Assembly (NCBI GenBank): GCA_026027325.1
Contig: JAMSLZ010000004.1
Location: 744,001-808,000 of the forward strand
Direction: 5' to 3'
Source of the DNA: Actinomucor elegans
Taxonomy: Eukaryota > Mucoromycota > Mucoromycetes > Mucorales > Mucoraceae
DNA: 64,000 nucleotides
Shown one piece after another: positions 9,801 through 19,005 of the stretch. The notes beneath the pieces were generated by a model. It was not told where the DNA came from. It made no database searches and was given only the letters and a program-made list of their open reading frames with translations. How positions within the stretch are numbered: the stretch's first letter is position 1; each line of letters opens with the position of its first letter. The position numbers and the translations under genes are program-made.

Positions 9801-12108
9801 TTTGTGCAATTTCTATTACACCTTCATTTTTCCAAGTTTCAATTTGATCTAATACGGATTGCTTGTAGGCAATAGGAATTGGGTATGGCTTACGGTAAGC
9901 TACTTTACCGGGTTGCGTTTCCAATTGTACTATTGCACCAGGCAAATTGCAGTAGGTATTCTTCAAATCGATATTAGCGTTTGCAGCTAACAGTGGTTTA
10001 AGTTTAGATTGCATCAATTGGCGTTCATCAGCAGTACCAAAAGGACTATTATTAGGTTTGATATCTTCAGGATCGATTGGTGATGGCAATGCAGGACCAG
10101 TATGATCATCCCAAGTTGATACCAACCCAGTGATAGCGATGTTAAGAAGAGGCATAATGTCAAGACCAAATAAAATAGGCGCACTATCGTCCTCTGTATA
10201 GAAATCAAACAATTCAAATTTATGCTTCAATTGTATTTTATTGTACAAAATGTTCAAAGAAGTATAACCAATCCTAGGTTGTTGCGTGTTAACATGACCA
10301 AGCTGAACCGTACCAGATGAAGGCGTAAAGCCAACACCAAGAGAACGAAAGAAGCGAGGAGAACATATGCTGAACGTACAGCCTGTATCCAAGTATGCGT
10401 AGACGCGAATGTTCTGCACAACAATAGGTAAAAGAATCGCATTAGATCTTTGTTTGGGTAAATTTGAAAATATGTTTGACTTACAAAGTTGTGCCTGGAC
10501 GGCTGCGTGTTCATCGATATTCATGTGTTCCTGAACAGGAACAGCAGAAGATGAAGAGCTAACTTCGGAATTGAAAGGAGTTACTGCGGGAGCAACTGTC
10601 GATAAGTTCGAGGCCGGAGCCAACGAAGCAGAAGATGATGCAATAGCACCAGAAGAACCAAAGGCACGAGAAGCAGCACCTGCAATACTCATCATCCCAA
10701 AACGATGAGTTGGTCCTTGATTGGGATCGTTACGCACAGCAGTATTGCAACGATGCTGGCGTGTCCAACCAGGAGCTCCACACGAATGACAAGTACGATT
10801 GTTAATAGGAACTTGACTTGAAGAAGGCAAAGAACCGGAAGCAGCAGCAAGAGGTTGCTGGTTAGCAATAACAGATGACGCACGAGAGATAGCCTTACAA
10901 TTGGCAGTATCATGGGTATTGACTTTGTGAAAAGAACAATATTTCCCAGTGGAAGCAGTAGAAGAAGAACGTTTGGCAACCTTACCAATAGACATGGCAG
11001 AAGAGGCAACACCAAGAGAAGAAGGAACAGCGTGACGAGACTTGTCACTTTCACGGTGCACATAGTTGGCAGCAGAAGGTATGTTTGACACACGCGAAGA
11101 AGAACCAGAAGCAGAAGAAACAGAAGCAGAGACACCAGGAAGACCTTTCTCTTTGTACAAGTCATTGTACAGTTCACGAGCAAGACGCATCACTACATCC
11201 ACATTCGACTTTTGATCCTTTGGTAAGGAAAGACGCGAAGTAATGACCTTGTCAGCAAATTCAGTGGGCAAGGCGTGTAAAAACTTATCCACAAGAATGG
11301 AGGCAGGTAAGCACTGGTCAACAGCACGACGACGGAGATCATTGAAGCGATCAATGAAAGCAAAAAGAGATTCACCTTTGGCTAACTTGATGTCAACAAG
11401 AGAGCGAGCACAGGCAGCACGATCTTCATCAACGGTTGTACCAAACCGAGAGAGGAACTCATTCTTGAACATGAGCCACGTAGGAGAAGCAATACCAGCG
11501 GCACGAGCGTTCTGGTGGAACTCAACTTCATACCAGGTAAGTTGAGCTTGCGACATTTGAGACAACACTAATCGTTCATAGTTGGTGTCGAAGTCCAAAC
11601 GATGAGCATACATTACGTTTTGAAAACGTGTCAAACAAGCAGCAGCATCGATAAAAATATGAGCACTAGGCTCATGAACTTCACCAACCCATTGAAGATA
11701 AGGCATGTTGTTGGGACACACACTAGAAACCTTGATGGGTGCCTTGGGATCAACAACAGCGCGAGCATATTTGACAGAGTCAGCATTGGATTTCTCAATG
11801 AGGGCTTTGGTAGCAATGACAGCCTTGAGAACACTATCCTTTTGTAAGTATTCAGCCTGGAAATCATCGAGATTATCACCAGACAAAGGAGACGAGAGAC
11901 GAGCAGCAAGAATGGTTAACTCAATAGTGAGTTGGTTGATAGTATCTTGCATACTACGGAGAGATTCTTCAGCTTGTACTTGTCGATCAACAAAAGAAGC
12001 AGCAGAACCAGAAGATTCTTCCATGGATGTATCAAGACTAGGTAAGTTGGCTTGAGCAACAGAAACAGTAGGTTCACCAGAGTGAATGGAGGCAGCAGGA
12101 GAAGACAT
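6871..12108 (-). CDS. Gypsy-A Gag-Pol polyprotein with chromodomain, 1745 aa
   Basis: A single uninterrupted frame. Approximate residue positions: Gag 1-430; zinc-knuckle-like CHSCGAPGWTRQHRC ~440-455; aspartic protease YLDTGCTFS ~570; reverse transcriptase with YIDD ~897 (the usual motif is Y[VL]DD); RNase H starting FHVATDAS ~1045; integrase zinc domain (H-H-C-C, LLGHFG...CEAC) ~1275-1315; integrase core with Asp in CIDLGDF ~1360, Asp in THDNGMEF ~1419 and Glu in SVVESYV ~1457; C-terminal chromodomain HYEVQAIVNHR...YYVHWVGYDDQEKYNTW ~1650-1705. The domain order RT-RNaseH-IN is that of Ty3/Gypsy. All catalytic motifs are present and the LTRs match, so it is probably active. Gag and Pol share one frame without a frameshift signal. 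Start Met at 12108 is the first in frame, 46 bp from the 5' LTR. Confidence 0.93.
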   Translation of the reverse strand: MSSPAASIHSGEPTVSVAQANLPSLDTSMEESSGSAASFVDRQVQAEESLRSMQDTINQLTIELTILAARLSSPLSGDNLDDFQAEYLQKDSVLKAVIATKALIEKSNADSVKYARAVVDPKAPIKVSSVCPNNMPYLQWVGEVHEPSAHIFIDAAACLTRFQNVMYAHRLDFDTNYERLVLSQMSQAQLTWYEVEFHQNARAAGIASPTWLMFKNEFLSRFGTTVDEDRAACARSLVDIKLAKGESLFAFIDRFNDLRRRAVDQCLPASILVDKFLHALPTEFADKVITSRLSLPKDQKSNVDVVMRLARELYNDLYKEKGLPGVSASVSSASGSSSRVSNIPSAANYVHRESDKSRHAVPSSLGVASSAMSIGKVAKRSSSTASTGKYCSFHKVNTHDTANCKAISRASSVIANQQPLAAASGSLPSSSQVPINNRTCHSCGAPGWTRQHRCNTAVRNDPNQGPTHRFGMMSIAGAASRAFGSSGAIASSSASLAPASNLSTVAPAVTPFNSEVSSSSSAVPVQEHMNIDEHAAVQAQLCKSNIFSNLPKQRSNAILLPIVVQNIRVYAYLDTGCTFSICSPRFFRSLGVGFTPSSGTVQLGHVNTQQPRIGYTSLNILYNKIQLKHKFELFDFYTEDDSAPILFGLDIMPLLNIAITGLVSTWDDHTGPALPSPIDPEDIKPNNSPFGTADERQLMQSKLKPLLAANANIDLKNTYCNLPGAIVQLETQPGKVAYRKPYPIPIAYKQSVLDQIETWKNEGVIEIAQSHTGFNSPLLCVSKKNADGIYSFKKPRVVADVRELNSILISTDKYNIPLISDIHERLSNAKIITSIDIHSCFTSFLVDPAHKSKLNFMCPFTNLQYTFRKVCFGVSFIANLVQRTLTNLFSDLPYVTIYIDDICISTNDSLAHHTDCVAEVIRRLTNANLQLSPEKIVLAQKSIHILGWSIVDGKLMPDPRKVSNVHTWPLPQTGKDIMRYLGYFNYFRSAIPGYSRLAAPLDELRSSKSLAAIWSDKHTQAFRNLQAALSSALVLSPPDFRYRFHVATDASKTGIGGVIYYIKNDTVHYVTMASRKLSTSEMNYSTTKRELLAIVYMLTKYHKWLFGIKFTLHTDHKSLIFLHDQSTPNTLMLTWWDTIFSFTFDVVHIPGIKNIIPDTLSRLFSDDEPNSLEEGGNIVNHQNIFENHKKRYNTTRSERKLQIRYPTDKNKSRKRILSARNGTENKTKGNYAFSSFPTVSTNYDDNTNTSSNHIDSSNTTSFDSYNKTPLISRAMLYADYMTPPEKDRVSIIMKAHLLGHFGVNAIEKTIHNDYKLHWTNLRQDIQRVINDCEACQAHGIYRVGYHPPRSVLPDGVFDHICIDLGDFNTTSSRGNNFMLVVVDYFSRFTILRALPDKSSYSVAKELLHICCQFGFPRIITHDNGMEFVNEVVKQFIQMSGMDRRLSLPYTPTGNSVVESYVGICKRSIIKALTANAVEPESWDLYLDVIQYSVNCQYSRLHKSRPFAVMFNRQPNDFIDYTDVKPTINIEKSDSKLIDKKLKYVKDVIIPSIAKRIKETQLNDHLKFQKNNKIIETKYPLNSKVMIVNVLKSSKLQPRWLGPFIIKGYTKHGSYILEDLTGSLLSRDVPTHQIRLIQSGDQRSESELNEKHYEVQAIVNHRLLPDGEYEYYVHWVGYDDQEKYNTWQTVDTFDSKKPIQDYWTRRQATIASTTGRSLPNTINKRRIPARNKHSRSFVPKAYNTRS

Positions 12109-12153
12109 TGGTAATAAGATTGTAATTGTTGGAAAAAGCTTGATTCAAAAAAA

Positions 12154-12657
12154 TGTTATATCCGGTGCTAAAGACGAAGGATATAATTTAAAATACAATA
12201 ATAAAAGAATAGACAGTAAATGGAATCAGCTATCCTGATAGTAAAAGTTATTCTAATGTTTTATTCACAATTCAAAATCAAGTCTTCTTTATATACATTT
12301 CATCAGAGCTTAATAGTGTAGCATTCAATATCTATCAGCACGCATGGCCGTACAACGGAGTCCAATCCCAGCAGCCACTAATAAGCCTTTCAACCACGCA
12401 TTGTTGTAATTGTATAACCCACGCGTTATTCGATATTCAGGTCTTATCTTGAGATACACTCGATACTACTCGATAGTATGATGCCGCGTGTTTCTTGTAA
12501 GGATTATTGGCTAATAGTTCTAAGGATGACACATCGCTTGTATTTATGCAGGCCTCGTTAATCTGATTGGGTTATCAGATAGAGTCCGTGTATGACATAA
12601 ATGAACAGTTGATTCCTTACTATTATGTCGATGCAAAATAGTAGGTGGAATACAACA
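12154..12657 (-). repeat. Gypsy-A 5' LTR
   Basis: 504 bp, TG...CA ends in the transcribed orientation. The next bases of the element (minus strand) are a run of seven T followed by GAATCA, with no obvious tRNA-complementary primer site. Confidence 0.92.
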
Positions 12658-12676
12658 AACAGTTTTTTCACCCACT

Positions 12677-12818
12677 GTAAACCCTAGCCTAAACATTTAG
12701 TATTTTCATGCAGTATGTTAGAGCTATAGCTCAATATTACTTGATATGGTTAAATTTAAAAATTGACGGAGTAATAGCAATTAAAAGTTTGTGCACCGGC
12801 CAGTAAAACTACGGTAGT
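12677..12818. repeat. Tc1-type element end, inverted relative to 13819-13975
   Basis: This segment, ending GTGCACCGGCCAGTAAAACTACGG, is an inverted copy of the first ~150 bp of the Tc1 element at 13819 (CAGTAGTTTTACTGGCCGG...). It is a truncated end of the same family, and no TA follows in the exact position. The TTTTTTCACCCACTGTA just before it (12663-12679) resembles another Tc1 terminus. Confidence 0.6.
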
Positions 12819-13027
12819 AATCAAACGTACACAATATCGTTTATCAGCACCAGACAGGGCCTCGGGTCTACCACTTTTGCACAGTTTTCTTCCAGAACAT
12901 TCTAATCTACTGATGTTGAATACAGTACCGATGCTAACTCCAACCTTTTCAGATACTTTACGAACACTTTGACCGGATTTAGAAGAGATATGATTTGGTT
13001 ACGTTGATCAGTTGATATAGCGCGCAT
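12815..13027 (-). pseudogene. Tc1-like transposase N-terminal fragment
   Basis: From ATG at 13027 the minus strand reads MRAISTDQRNQIISLL, then needs a one-base shift to continue as SGQSVRKVSEKVGVSIGTV and a GRPEALSGADKR hinge. This is a Tc1-type HTH region. The catalytic half is missing, cut by the element end at 12818. Dead remnant. Confidence 0.55.
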
Positions 13028-13192
13028 GTCCAACAATATTTAGACTTAAATTGGAAAAGTTGATATATAATGTGAGCGTATAATTGTAGTAAAATCTTCT
13101 TCATATGTTAGCCAAGACATATGTTAAATATAAGAGACCTTGGAATAAAAGCCAACTTGTGGTTCAACGATTTTTCCATTTTAGCTTGTGCA

Positions 13193-13398
13193 TGCAAAAC
13201 TGTTCAAATGTATAAATCAAATTGAAGTCACAATAACTATTCCATAAATGGAAATATTTGACCAAAGTTTTTTTGAATGTAATCTACACGATTTGCTCTT
13301 TACAACAATATAAGTGACATCAAAATCAGCGATAGAAAAGTTTGATTTTGAATGCGATTTATAAAAAATGTCAAACATTTGAACAGTTTTGCGAGTCA
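13193..13398. repeat. Short inverted-repeat element remnant
   Basis: GCAAAACTGTTCAAATGT near 13196 is mirrored by ACATTTGAACAGTTTTGC near 13377, the latter followed by GAGTCACTGTA, a Tc1-like end. About 200 bp with no credible gene: a probable MITE or deletion derivative. 13404-13816 shows nothing recognisable. Confidence 0.45.
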
Positions 13399-13818
13399 CT
13401 GTATGCTCCCTTTTATTAAATAAAAATCATCAATCCTTTAACTATTATTTACTCTACATTCTAAAGCACTCTCCTACTACATTACATAATATTGTGCTGA
13501 ACTAAGATCTCGCACATAATAAGTTCGGTCTTAAAACATAATCATCATCATAATGTACTCCATTAACAAATATATCTCAGCAACCGTCTTGTACAAACAA
13601 TATAATTCTGCATCCGAGGTCTTTGTATATACTACTAATTATATACCCGACAATAATATATATAGAGCCTGATTTTATATCTAAAGAAGTTCAGTTAACT
13701 AAGAATCATCTTTTACCTTTCTATACAATAAACCATTAGAAGGATTTTAATTGTATTCTTATAACGTTTTTATATATTTTTTATAACAGGGTGTACCTTA
13801 TATTTTTACTCTCTGATA

Positions 13819-15433
13819 CAGTAGTTTTACTGGCCGGTGCACAAAACTTTTAATTGCTATTACTCCGTCAATTTTTAAATTTAACCAGATCAAGTAATAT
13901 TGAGCTATAGCTCTAACATACTGCATGAAAATACTAAATGTTTAGGCTAGGGTTTATGTTACGTCATAGTGATAAAATGATGATAAACCGTTTTTTCAAC
14001 TTTTAAAATTTGAGGGCTTTTCCGTTTTATGACGTAAATAGACCATAATCACTAATAATAATTCCGTTTATCTATTGATACTAATGAAACATTGCCTATG
14101 GCAACGGAAAATTATATAAAGAAGCCTATTCTGATTCGTTTCAGCCATTCTCCTTTCTTCTTTCTTGACCATACTTCGTTCTATATAATGCCTTATAAAA
14201 TCTCTCATAACAAGCGCGACAGCATCAAATCACTGGTACTAAAACAAGAGCCAACCAGTATTATTGCGCAACGTGTAGGAGTTTCAAAATGGACAGTAAA
14301 CCGAATGAAAAACGAAATAGACCCAGAATACGTTCGACCTACCGGTGGTGGCCGTAGAATAGTGCCTCAACGTATTATGGTAACACTGAAATACAAACTT
14401 CGAAGCGGATACTTAAGGAATGGTCGAGATGCACACAAATATTTAAACTCCCTCGGCTATTCAATCAGCTATAATGGGACTATAAAGTTGATCCATCAAA
14501 CTGGACTTAAGGCTTATATTATGAAAAAGCGACCATATACCAAGGTTGATTATATGAAGGATAGACTCCAATACGCCAGAAAATACCATGGTTGGACTGT
14601 TGAGCAATGGAAGAAAGTTGTATTTTCGGATGAAACGAAAATAAACATGTGGCAGTCTGATGGAGCTATTTATACATGGAAAGAGCCAGGCCAGAGAGAT
14701 CTTCCTCATAATACTCGTATGACCAAAAAGTTTGGTGGCGGAAGCCTAATGATATGGAGCTGTATGACATCACGGGGAGTAGGCTACGCTAGTCAAGTAC
14801 TACAGAAAACTATGGATTCAGACTGTTATATTGAATTCTTGGGTACATCGTTTAAGGATACTTTGGACTACTACGGCTGCAATCCAGATGATGTGATTCT
14901 TCAGCAAGATGGCGACTCAAAACATACATCCAAAGTAACTAAAAAATGGCTTAAAGCAAACAACATACAGTATATGAACAAGTGGTCACCATATAGCCCA
15001 GACTTAAATCCGATAGAACATCTATAGCATCATGTTAAGTCAAAACTAGGCCAATATGACACCCCTCCAAAAACAAAGCAAGAACTATTCAAACGATTTG
15101 AGACGGAGTGGTACAAATTTACCAAAGCAGACATGGAGTCGTACTATAACAGTTTACCTAAAAGAATAGAGCAAGTCCTTAGAGCTAAAGGTGGCTATAC
15201 TCGATATTAAAAGACAGCACGTTTAATTCTCTCAGCCAAAAAATTCCAAAATATAATTTTAGTAAAGTTTCCAAATGTAGTTACTATACAGTTCATGTTT
15301 AAATTTGGCATATATCATTTAAATATACCAACAAACATACATTTAAAGTTTGGGCTTACTCGAGTGACTGTACGTTAAGAAACATTAAAAAAAGCAAATT
15401 TATATTTTTGTGCACCGGCCAGTGTAACTACTG
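13819..15433 (+). mobile_element. Tc1/mariner element, 1615 bp
   Basis: Terminal repeats CAGTAGTTTTACTGGCCGG (left) and, inverted on the right, CAGTAGTTACACTGGCCGG, both followed by TGCACAAA and flanked by TA (13817-13818, 15434-15435). It contains one transposase gene disabled by a nonsense codon. Confidence 0.85.
14188..15210 (+). pseudogene. Tc1-like transposase, single nonsense mutation
   Basis: Full-length frame from MPYKISHNKRDSIKS (an upstream in-frame ATG at 14092 is less likely, since family members start just before the HTH). HTH plus GGGRR hinge, then FSDETKINMWQSDG (Asp 1), LQQDGDSKHT (Asp 2) and SPDLNPIEHL (Glu), ending GGYTRY. The only defect I see is TAG at 15025-15027 where relatives have Trp (HLW), consistent with one G-to-A change. 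The coding sequence is otherwise open to 15210. Confidence 0.85.
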
Positions 15434-15599
15434 TATATACGAACTCAGTTATCCAATCAGTGCAAAATTAAGAAAATACATTAATAATAGTTTTGTGCTT
15501 TCTAATAAAGCTAGTTTGGCGTTGATAGGATTCGTAGTTCCCTGTATATTCCTTTTTTGTAAAATTTTGGAAAACACCCGAACCATTTTTCCACCCACT
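15434..15599. other. Intergenic stretch with Tc1-end remnant
   Basis: CCATTTTTCCACCCACTGTA at ~15582-15601 resembles a Tc1 terminus with TA. No gene seen. Confidence 0.35.
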
Positions 15600-15767
15600 G
15601 TATACTTCTTATATGAACACAAGTAAATAACCTTCAGTCACAATTCAACGAGTATAAATACAAGCTAGAAAAACTAGTTAGAAAGAATTAATCACATTTA
15701 AGTTGAATAAACTATAACTAAGTTATAATCGACTTACTACCTGCTTTTATATTTTAATTTTACCGCA
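15600..15767 (+). repeat. Truncated LTR of the Gypsy-B family
   Basis: The complement of this segment matches the Gypsy-B LTR (52036-52200) from its TGCGGTAAAATT end to about TGTGTTCATATAA. The outer half of the LTR is missing. 15768-16082 has no recognised feature except a Tc1-like CAGTGGGACAGTTTTTCC at ~16059. Confidence 0.7.
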
Positions 15768-16459
15768 ATAACTTATTCATTATCAATCTCATCTTTACGG
15801 AAGCACTTATGAGTTGATATGTTTAAGATTCATGTCTCAGATCGATATATATCTAGAACATAGACCTATAACATAACATCTTTTTAAATCCTCTTCACCA
15901 CACTTAGATAGACGATTAGTATAAATAGGTTTAGTTTAGACATAGTTGTAGCATCTTCATCTTTATATTTTTATCTTTGATAATAAAGCACAGTCTCAAA
16001 AAGTACTTCTTTTAGTCTTCTTTATTATTTCACTGTGCAAACATAACACCATGCCAGGCAGTGGGACAGTTTTTCCACTCCCAATGAGCAACGTTAAAAA
16101 TAAAAAAAAAAAAAAAATTTAGTTTTTAAATTAAATAGTGTTTTTTGTAATTATAATTTTTTTGTTATAACACTTTTTTATTGTAATTTTTGAAAGTTTG
16201 GTAATTAACGTAAAAATAAGAAATTGCAATAATTATGCAAAACTTATAAAGATTAAACTTTTATATTACTTTTCAATACAATTAAACTTTTTTTTTTCAT
16301 AATATTTCACACCAGATCGAAACCCTGTTGTGCGACAATTTTTTTCTTTTAAAATTGATTAAAAAGCACGTCGTAAGTTTTTTAGCAACTAACAACTTGA
16401 TAAATAAAGAAAACTATATAATTTTAATTTAATAATATGAAAATAATTATAATATATAC

Positions 16460-18118
16460 TGTATGCGAAAAAAGGGTTTCAATGTTTTATAAATTAACCT
16501 TTTTCTCTTTACACAGCTGTCTAAAATAAAACTATGCGGTTGATGTTAGTATCAATAGAGGGCTAAAACTTTGGCCTTTTTTCCTATAGGTTTTCCTTTA
16601 TTGCGAACTCTATTTAACACTACGGAGCTAAGGCGAATTTGAGAAATTTTGATTTTTTGATTTTTCAAAATTCGTCATTACTTAGCGTCGCATAAAATTA
16701 TTTTAAATTGAGCTATCGAAGAAATTTAAAACACGTTCCAAAACAATGGGACGTTCTTTATGAATAGGAAAATTAAAATAAAGAATAAAAGAAGCTGGCT
16801 CGTCCTGTCCAAATTGAATATTTTCATCACTTTTTTTTTTATAAAAAAATTAACATCATGATTCGTTCTATTACTAAAGATAAGCAAGACACTCTCAAGT
16901 CACTGTTGTCAACAAACACTCCATACTCAAGAATCCAGAAACAACTACCAAATATTTCTCTAGCCACTATTAGTAGATATAAAGCAAAGTTTTTTCCTAC
17001 TACGAAGCCTGCTATCACTGGAAGGCCATGTTCAATAAGCAATACAACAAAGAAATAGATTCGAAATAAGATGAAAGCTGGTCAATTCAAATCACCACAA
17101 GATATAAAGGCTTATCTTATTTCAGTTGGAATTAATATGACAATCAGGAACATTTAGTTAATGCTTCATTCTATGGGCTTCAAAGCAAAAAGAAAGCAAG
17201 AGTCTGATTTCATCTCCGAAAGCAATAGAAAAAAGCGACTTGCGTGGGCTAAACAACATAGGGTGTTAGCCAAGGACGACTGGCGTAAGTGGATATTTTC
17301 AGACAAAACAAAGGTTAACATTTGGGCTTCAGACGGTATTAAGTACTATTGGTCTCAGCTAAATGATGTTGTTCGCCCTCACTATTTAGATCTCCAAATT
17401 CAGTAGGAAGGGGGTAGTGTCATGTTTTGAACTTGTATAACAGCGAAAGGCCCTGGTTATGGTACTACAATCATTGAATGCTCGATAAATTCATCTTTGT
17501 ACGTTGAAATACTTCAGTCATCACTTAAAGATACCTTAGACTATTATGACTTGGATTCAAAACATGTTTGTTTTCAACGAGACAAGGCCACTCCTCATAG
17601 ATCAACTATTGCTAAAAAGTTGTTTCCCAAAAACAAGTTCAATGTGGACCAAATTTATAACTGGCCACCGCAAAGCCCGGATTTGAACCCAATTGAACAT
17701 ATGTGGCACCAATTGAAAAACCGTTTGGGACAGTACCCAACTAAACCTCATACTGTAGAAGAACTAGAAAAGAGGATCAATATAGAGTGGTATAAATTTA
17801 CTAAGGAGGACTGCCTGAAATAGATTGATAGCATGCCTGGTAGAATTGAAACTGTTATAAAAAGTAAAGGTCAACAAACAAATTATTAATTTTTTTTCCG
17901 TACTTTTTAGCAAGCTTAATTTTTTACTTTTTAACTTTATACTTATATAAGTACTAATAAACTTTTGTTTGTTAAGAACAAAGCATATATCATCTGAAAG
18001 CCCTTCATTTCTTCTACAACTTTCTCTAAGTAACATGTTTGTTTTATAGAGTTATAAGCTGCTTATATGATGAAATATTCAAAATTGGAAAACATTGAAA
18101 CCCTTTTTTCGCATACAG
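16460..18118 (+). mobile_element. Tc1/mariner element, 1659 bp, inside the MITE
   Basis: Inverted termini CTGTATGCGAAAAAAGGG / CCCTTTTTTCGCATACAG, flanked by TA (16458-16459, 18119-18120). The homologous MITE at 28.3 kb shows the uninterrupted site. It contains one heavily mutated transposase. Confidence 0.85.
16858..17889 (+). pseudogene. Tc1-like transposase with five in-frame stops
   Basis: One continuous frame (344 codons) from MIRSITKDKQDTLKSLLSTN to KGQQTNY, interrupted by stops at 17056, 17155, 17404, 17428 and 17821 but with no frameshift. HTH, GRPCS hinge, FSDKTKVNIW (Asp 1, with the usual Glu changed to Lys), FQRDKATPH (Asp 2) and SPDLNPIEHMW (Glu) are recognisable. The stop at 17428 is TGA where relatives have Trp. 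Decay by substitutions alone suggests an old copy or a mutational process biased to transitions. Confidence 0.85.
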
Positions 18119-18151
18119 TATATTAATTACTAATGATATGTAATGTAGCTC

Positions 18152-18399
18152 AATGCATACAGTCCAGAGAAGAACCGAGCATAGAGTAATGATACAGAAT
18201 TAAATTATAATAATATTATAACCTAATTTATATACTTTTAATTTTTAATATAACTATGGAAATAACTTATTGTTTTAAATACCTTAATAAATTATATACT
18301 GTATAAAACATTTTATATACCGTTTTATTTTTAATTAATATTATTTTTGTAAATAATTATAAATTTATAAATAGCATTAATTATATTTTAATAATTTTA
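18152..18399. other. AT-rich intergenic stretch
   Basis: Nothing recognised beyond AT richness. Confidence 0.3.
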
Positions 18400-18521
18400 C
18401 TGTATGCGAAAAAAGGGTTTCAATGTTTTATAAATTAATCTTTTTCTCTTCATATAGCTGTCTAAAATAAAACTATGCAGTTGATGTTAGTATCAATAGA
18501 GAGCTAAAACTTTGGTCTTTT
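18400..18521 (+). repeat. Left-end fragment of the 16460-18118 Tc1 family
   Basis: Begins TACTGTATGCGAAAAAAGGG and follows the left ~120 bp of the element at 16460 with a few differences, then breaks off before the Merlin-like element. Confidence 0.75.
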
Positions 18522-18669
18522 TTTCGGATCAGTGCTAATATAAGGACACCAGGTGGATTTGGACGAATTGAGACCATAAGGGGGTTACCTAATTCGGATG
18601 AGACCACGTGATGGTCACGTGATTAATATATGTCCTTGTTGGGCTGTTACCATTTTTTTATTTGTAAAA

Positions 18670-18745
18670 GAGTGCGCATTTGGCCTAGGTGTAGGCTCGG
18701 TTCAGTTATATTGAAACGGTTGGGAGTTCAATACTAGTAGTCAAC
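18670..18745 (+). other. tRNA-like sequence near left end of M1
   Basis: GTGCGCA, then an A-box-like TTGGCCTAGGTGTAGG forming a possible D-arm (GGCC/GGCT), then GAGTTCAATACTAG, similar to a B box. The acceptor ends do not pair. It is either a tRNA-derived relic or a chance resemblance. A related block lies inverted near the right end. Confidence 0.25.
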
Positions 18746-19005
18746 ATTATTATTTTTCCATTGCTCTGTAGTGTATGTAGTCTTTTATCTGGCTTACTCA
18801 TCAATTTTGAGTCTTAATGACTCATTTTCTTTTGTAGTTAGTAATTGGCTGGCTTATATAGCTCAGTATGACATATTATGACTCATTGTGACTGCTAGTT
18901 GTAGAAAAAAAGTAATAAAAAGGTGCCTTTTTCCACCTTCTCCCCTTTCTTTATCTCTTTTATCAAGTATTTACTATCTTCATTTTATCTAAGCTTCTTG
19001 TCAAG

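Larger units (their letters stand above)
5863..12657 (-). mobile_element. Gypsy-A: full-length Ty3/Gypsy chromovirus
   Basis: Two 504-bp LTRs (TGTTAT...ACAACA in plus-strand reading) at 5863-6657 (with a MITE inside) and 12154-12657, flanked by a perfect 5-bp duplication AACAG (5858-5862 and 12658-12662). Read by eye, the LTRs show no difference apart from the MITE, so the insertion is very young. One 1745-aa polyprotein lies between them on the minus strand. A purine-rich tract lies next to the 3' LTR. The element interrupts a CACGTGAACAG Tc1-type terminal repeat. Confidence 0.93.
16086..18151. mobile_element. 401-bp-type GAGC-MITE, split by a Tc1 element
   Basis: Starts GAGCAACGTT and ends ATGTAGCTC, flanked by AAT (16083-16085, 18152-18154). 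It is an inverted homologue of the MITE at 28288-28688. A Tc1 element (16460-18118) sits inside it at a TA. Confidence 0.8.

Noticed and set aside
6856..12055. Many plus- and minus-strand ORFs of 60-160 codons over Gypsy-A
   Set aside because: Shadows of the 1745-aa polyprotein in other frames, with low-complexity Leu-rich translations.
13217..13399. 60-aa minus-strand ORF
   Set aside because: Falls inside a short inverted-repeat remnant and resembles no protein.
18670..18745. A functional tRNA gene
   Set aside because: Acceptor strands do not pair and the T-stem is poor; only A/B-box-like resemblance remains.
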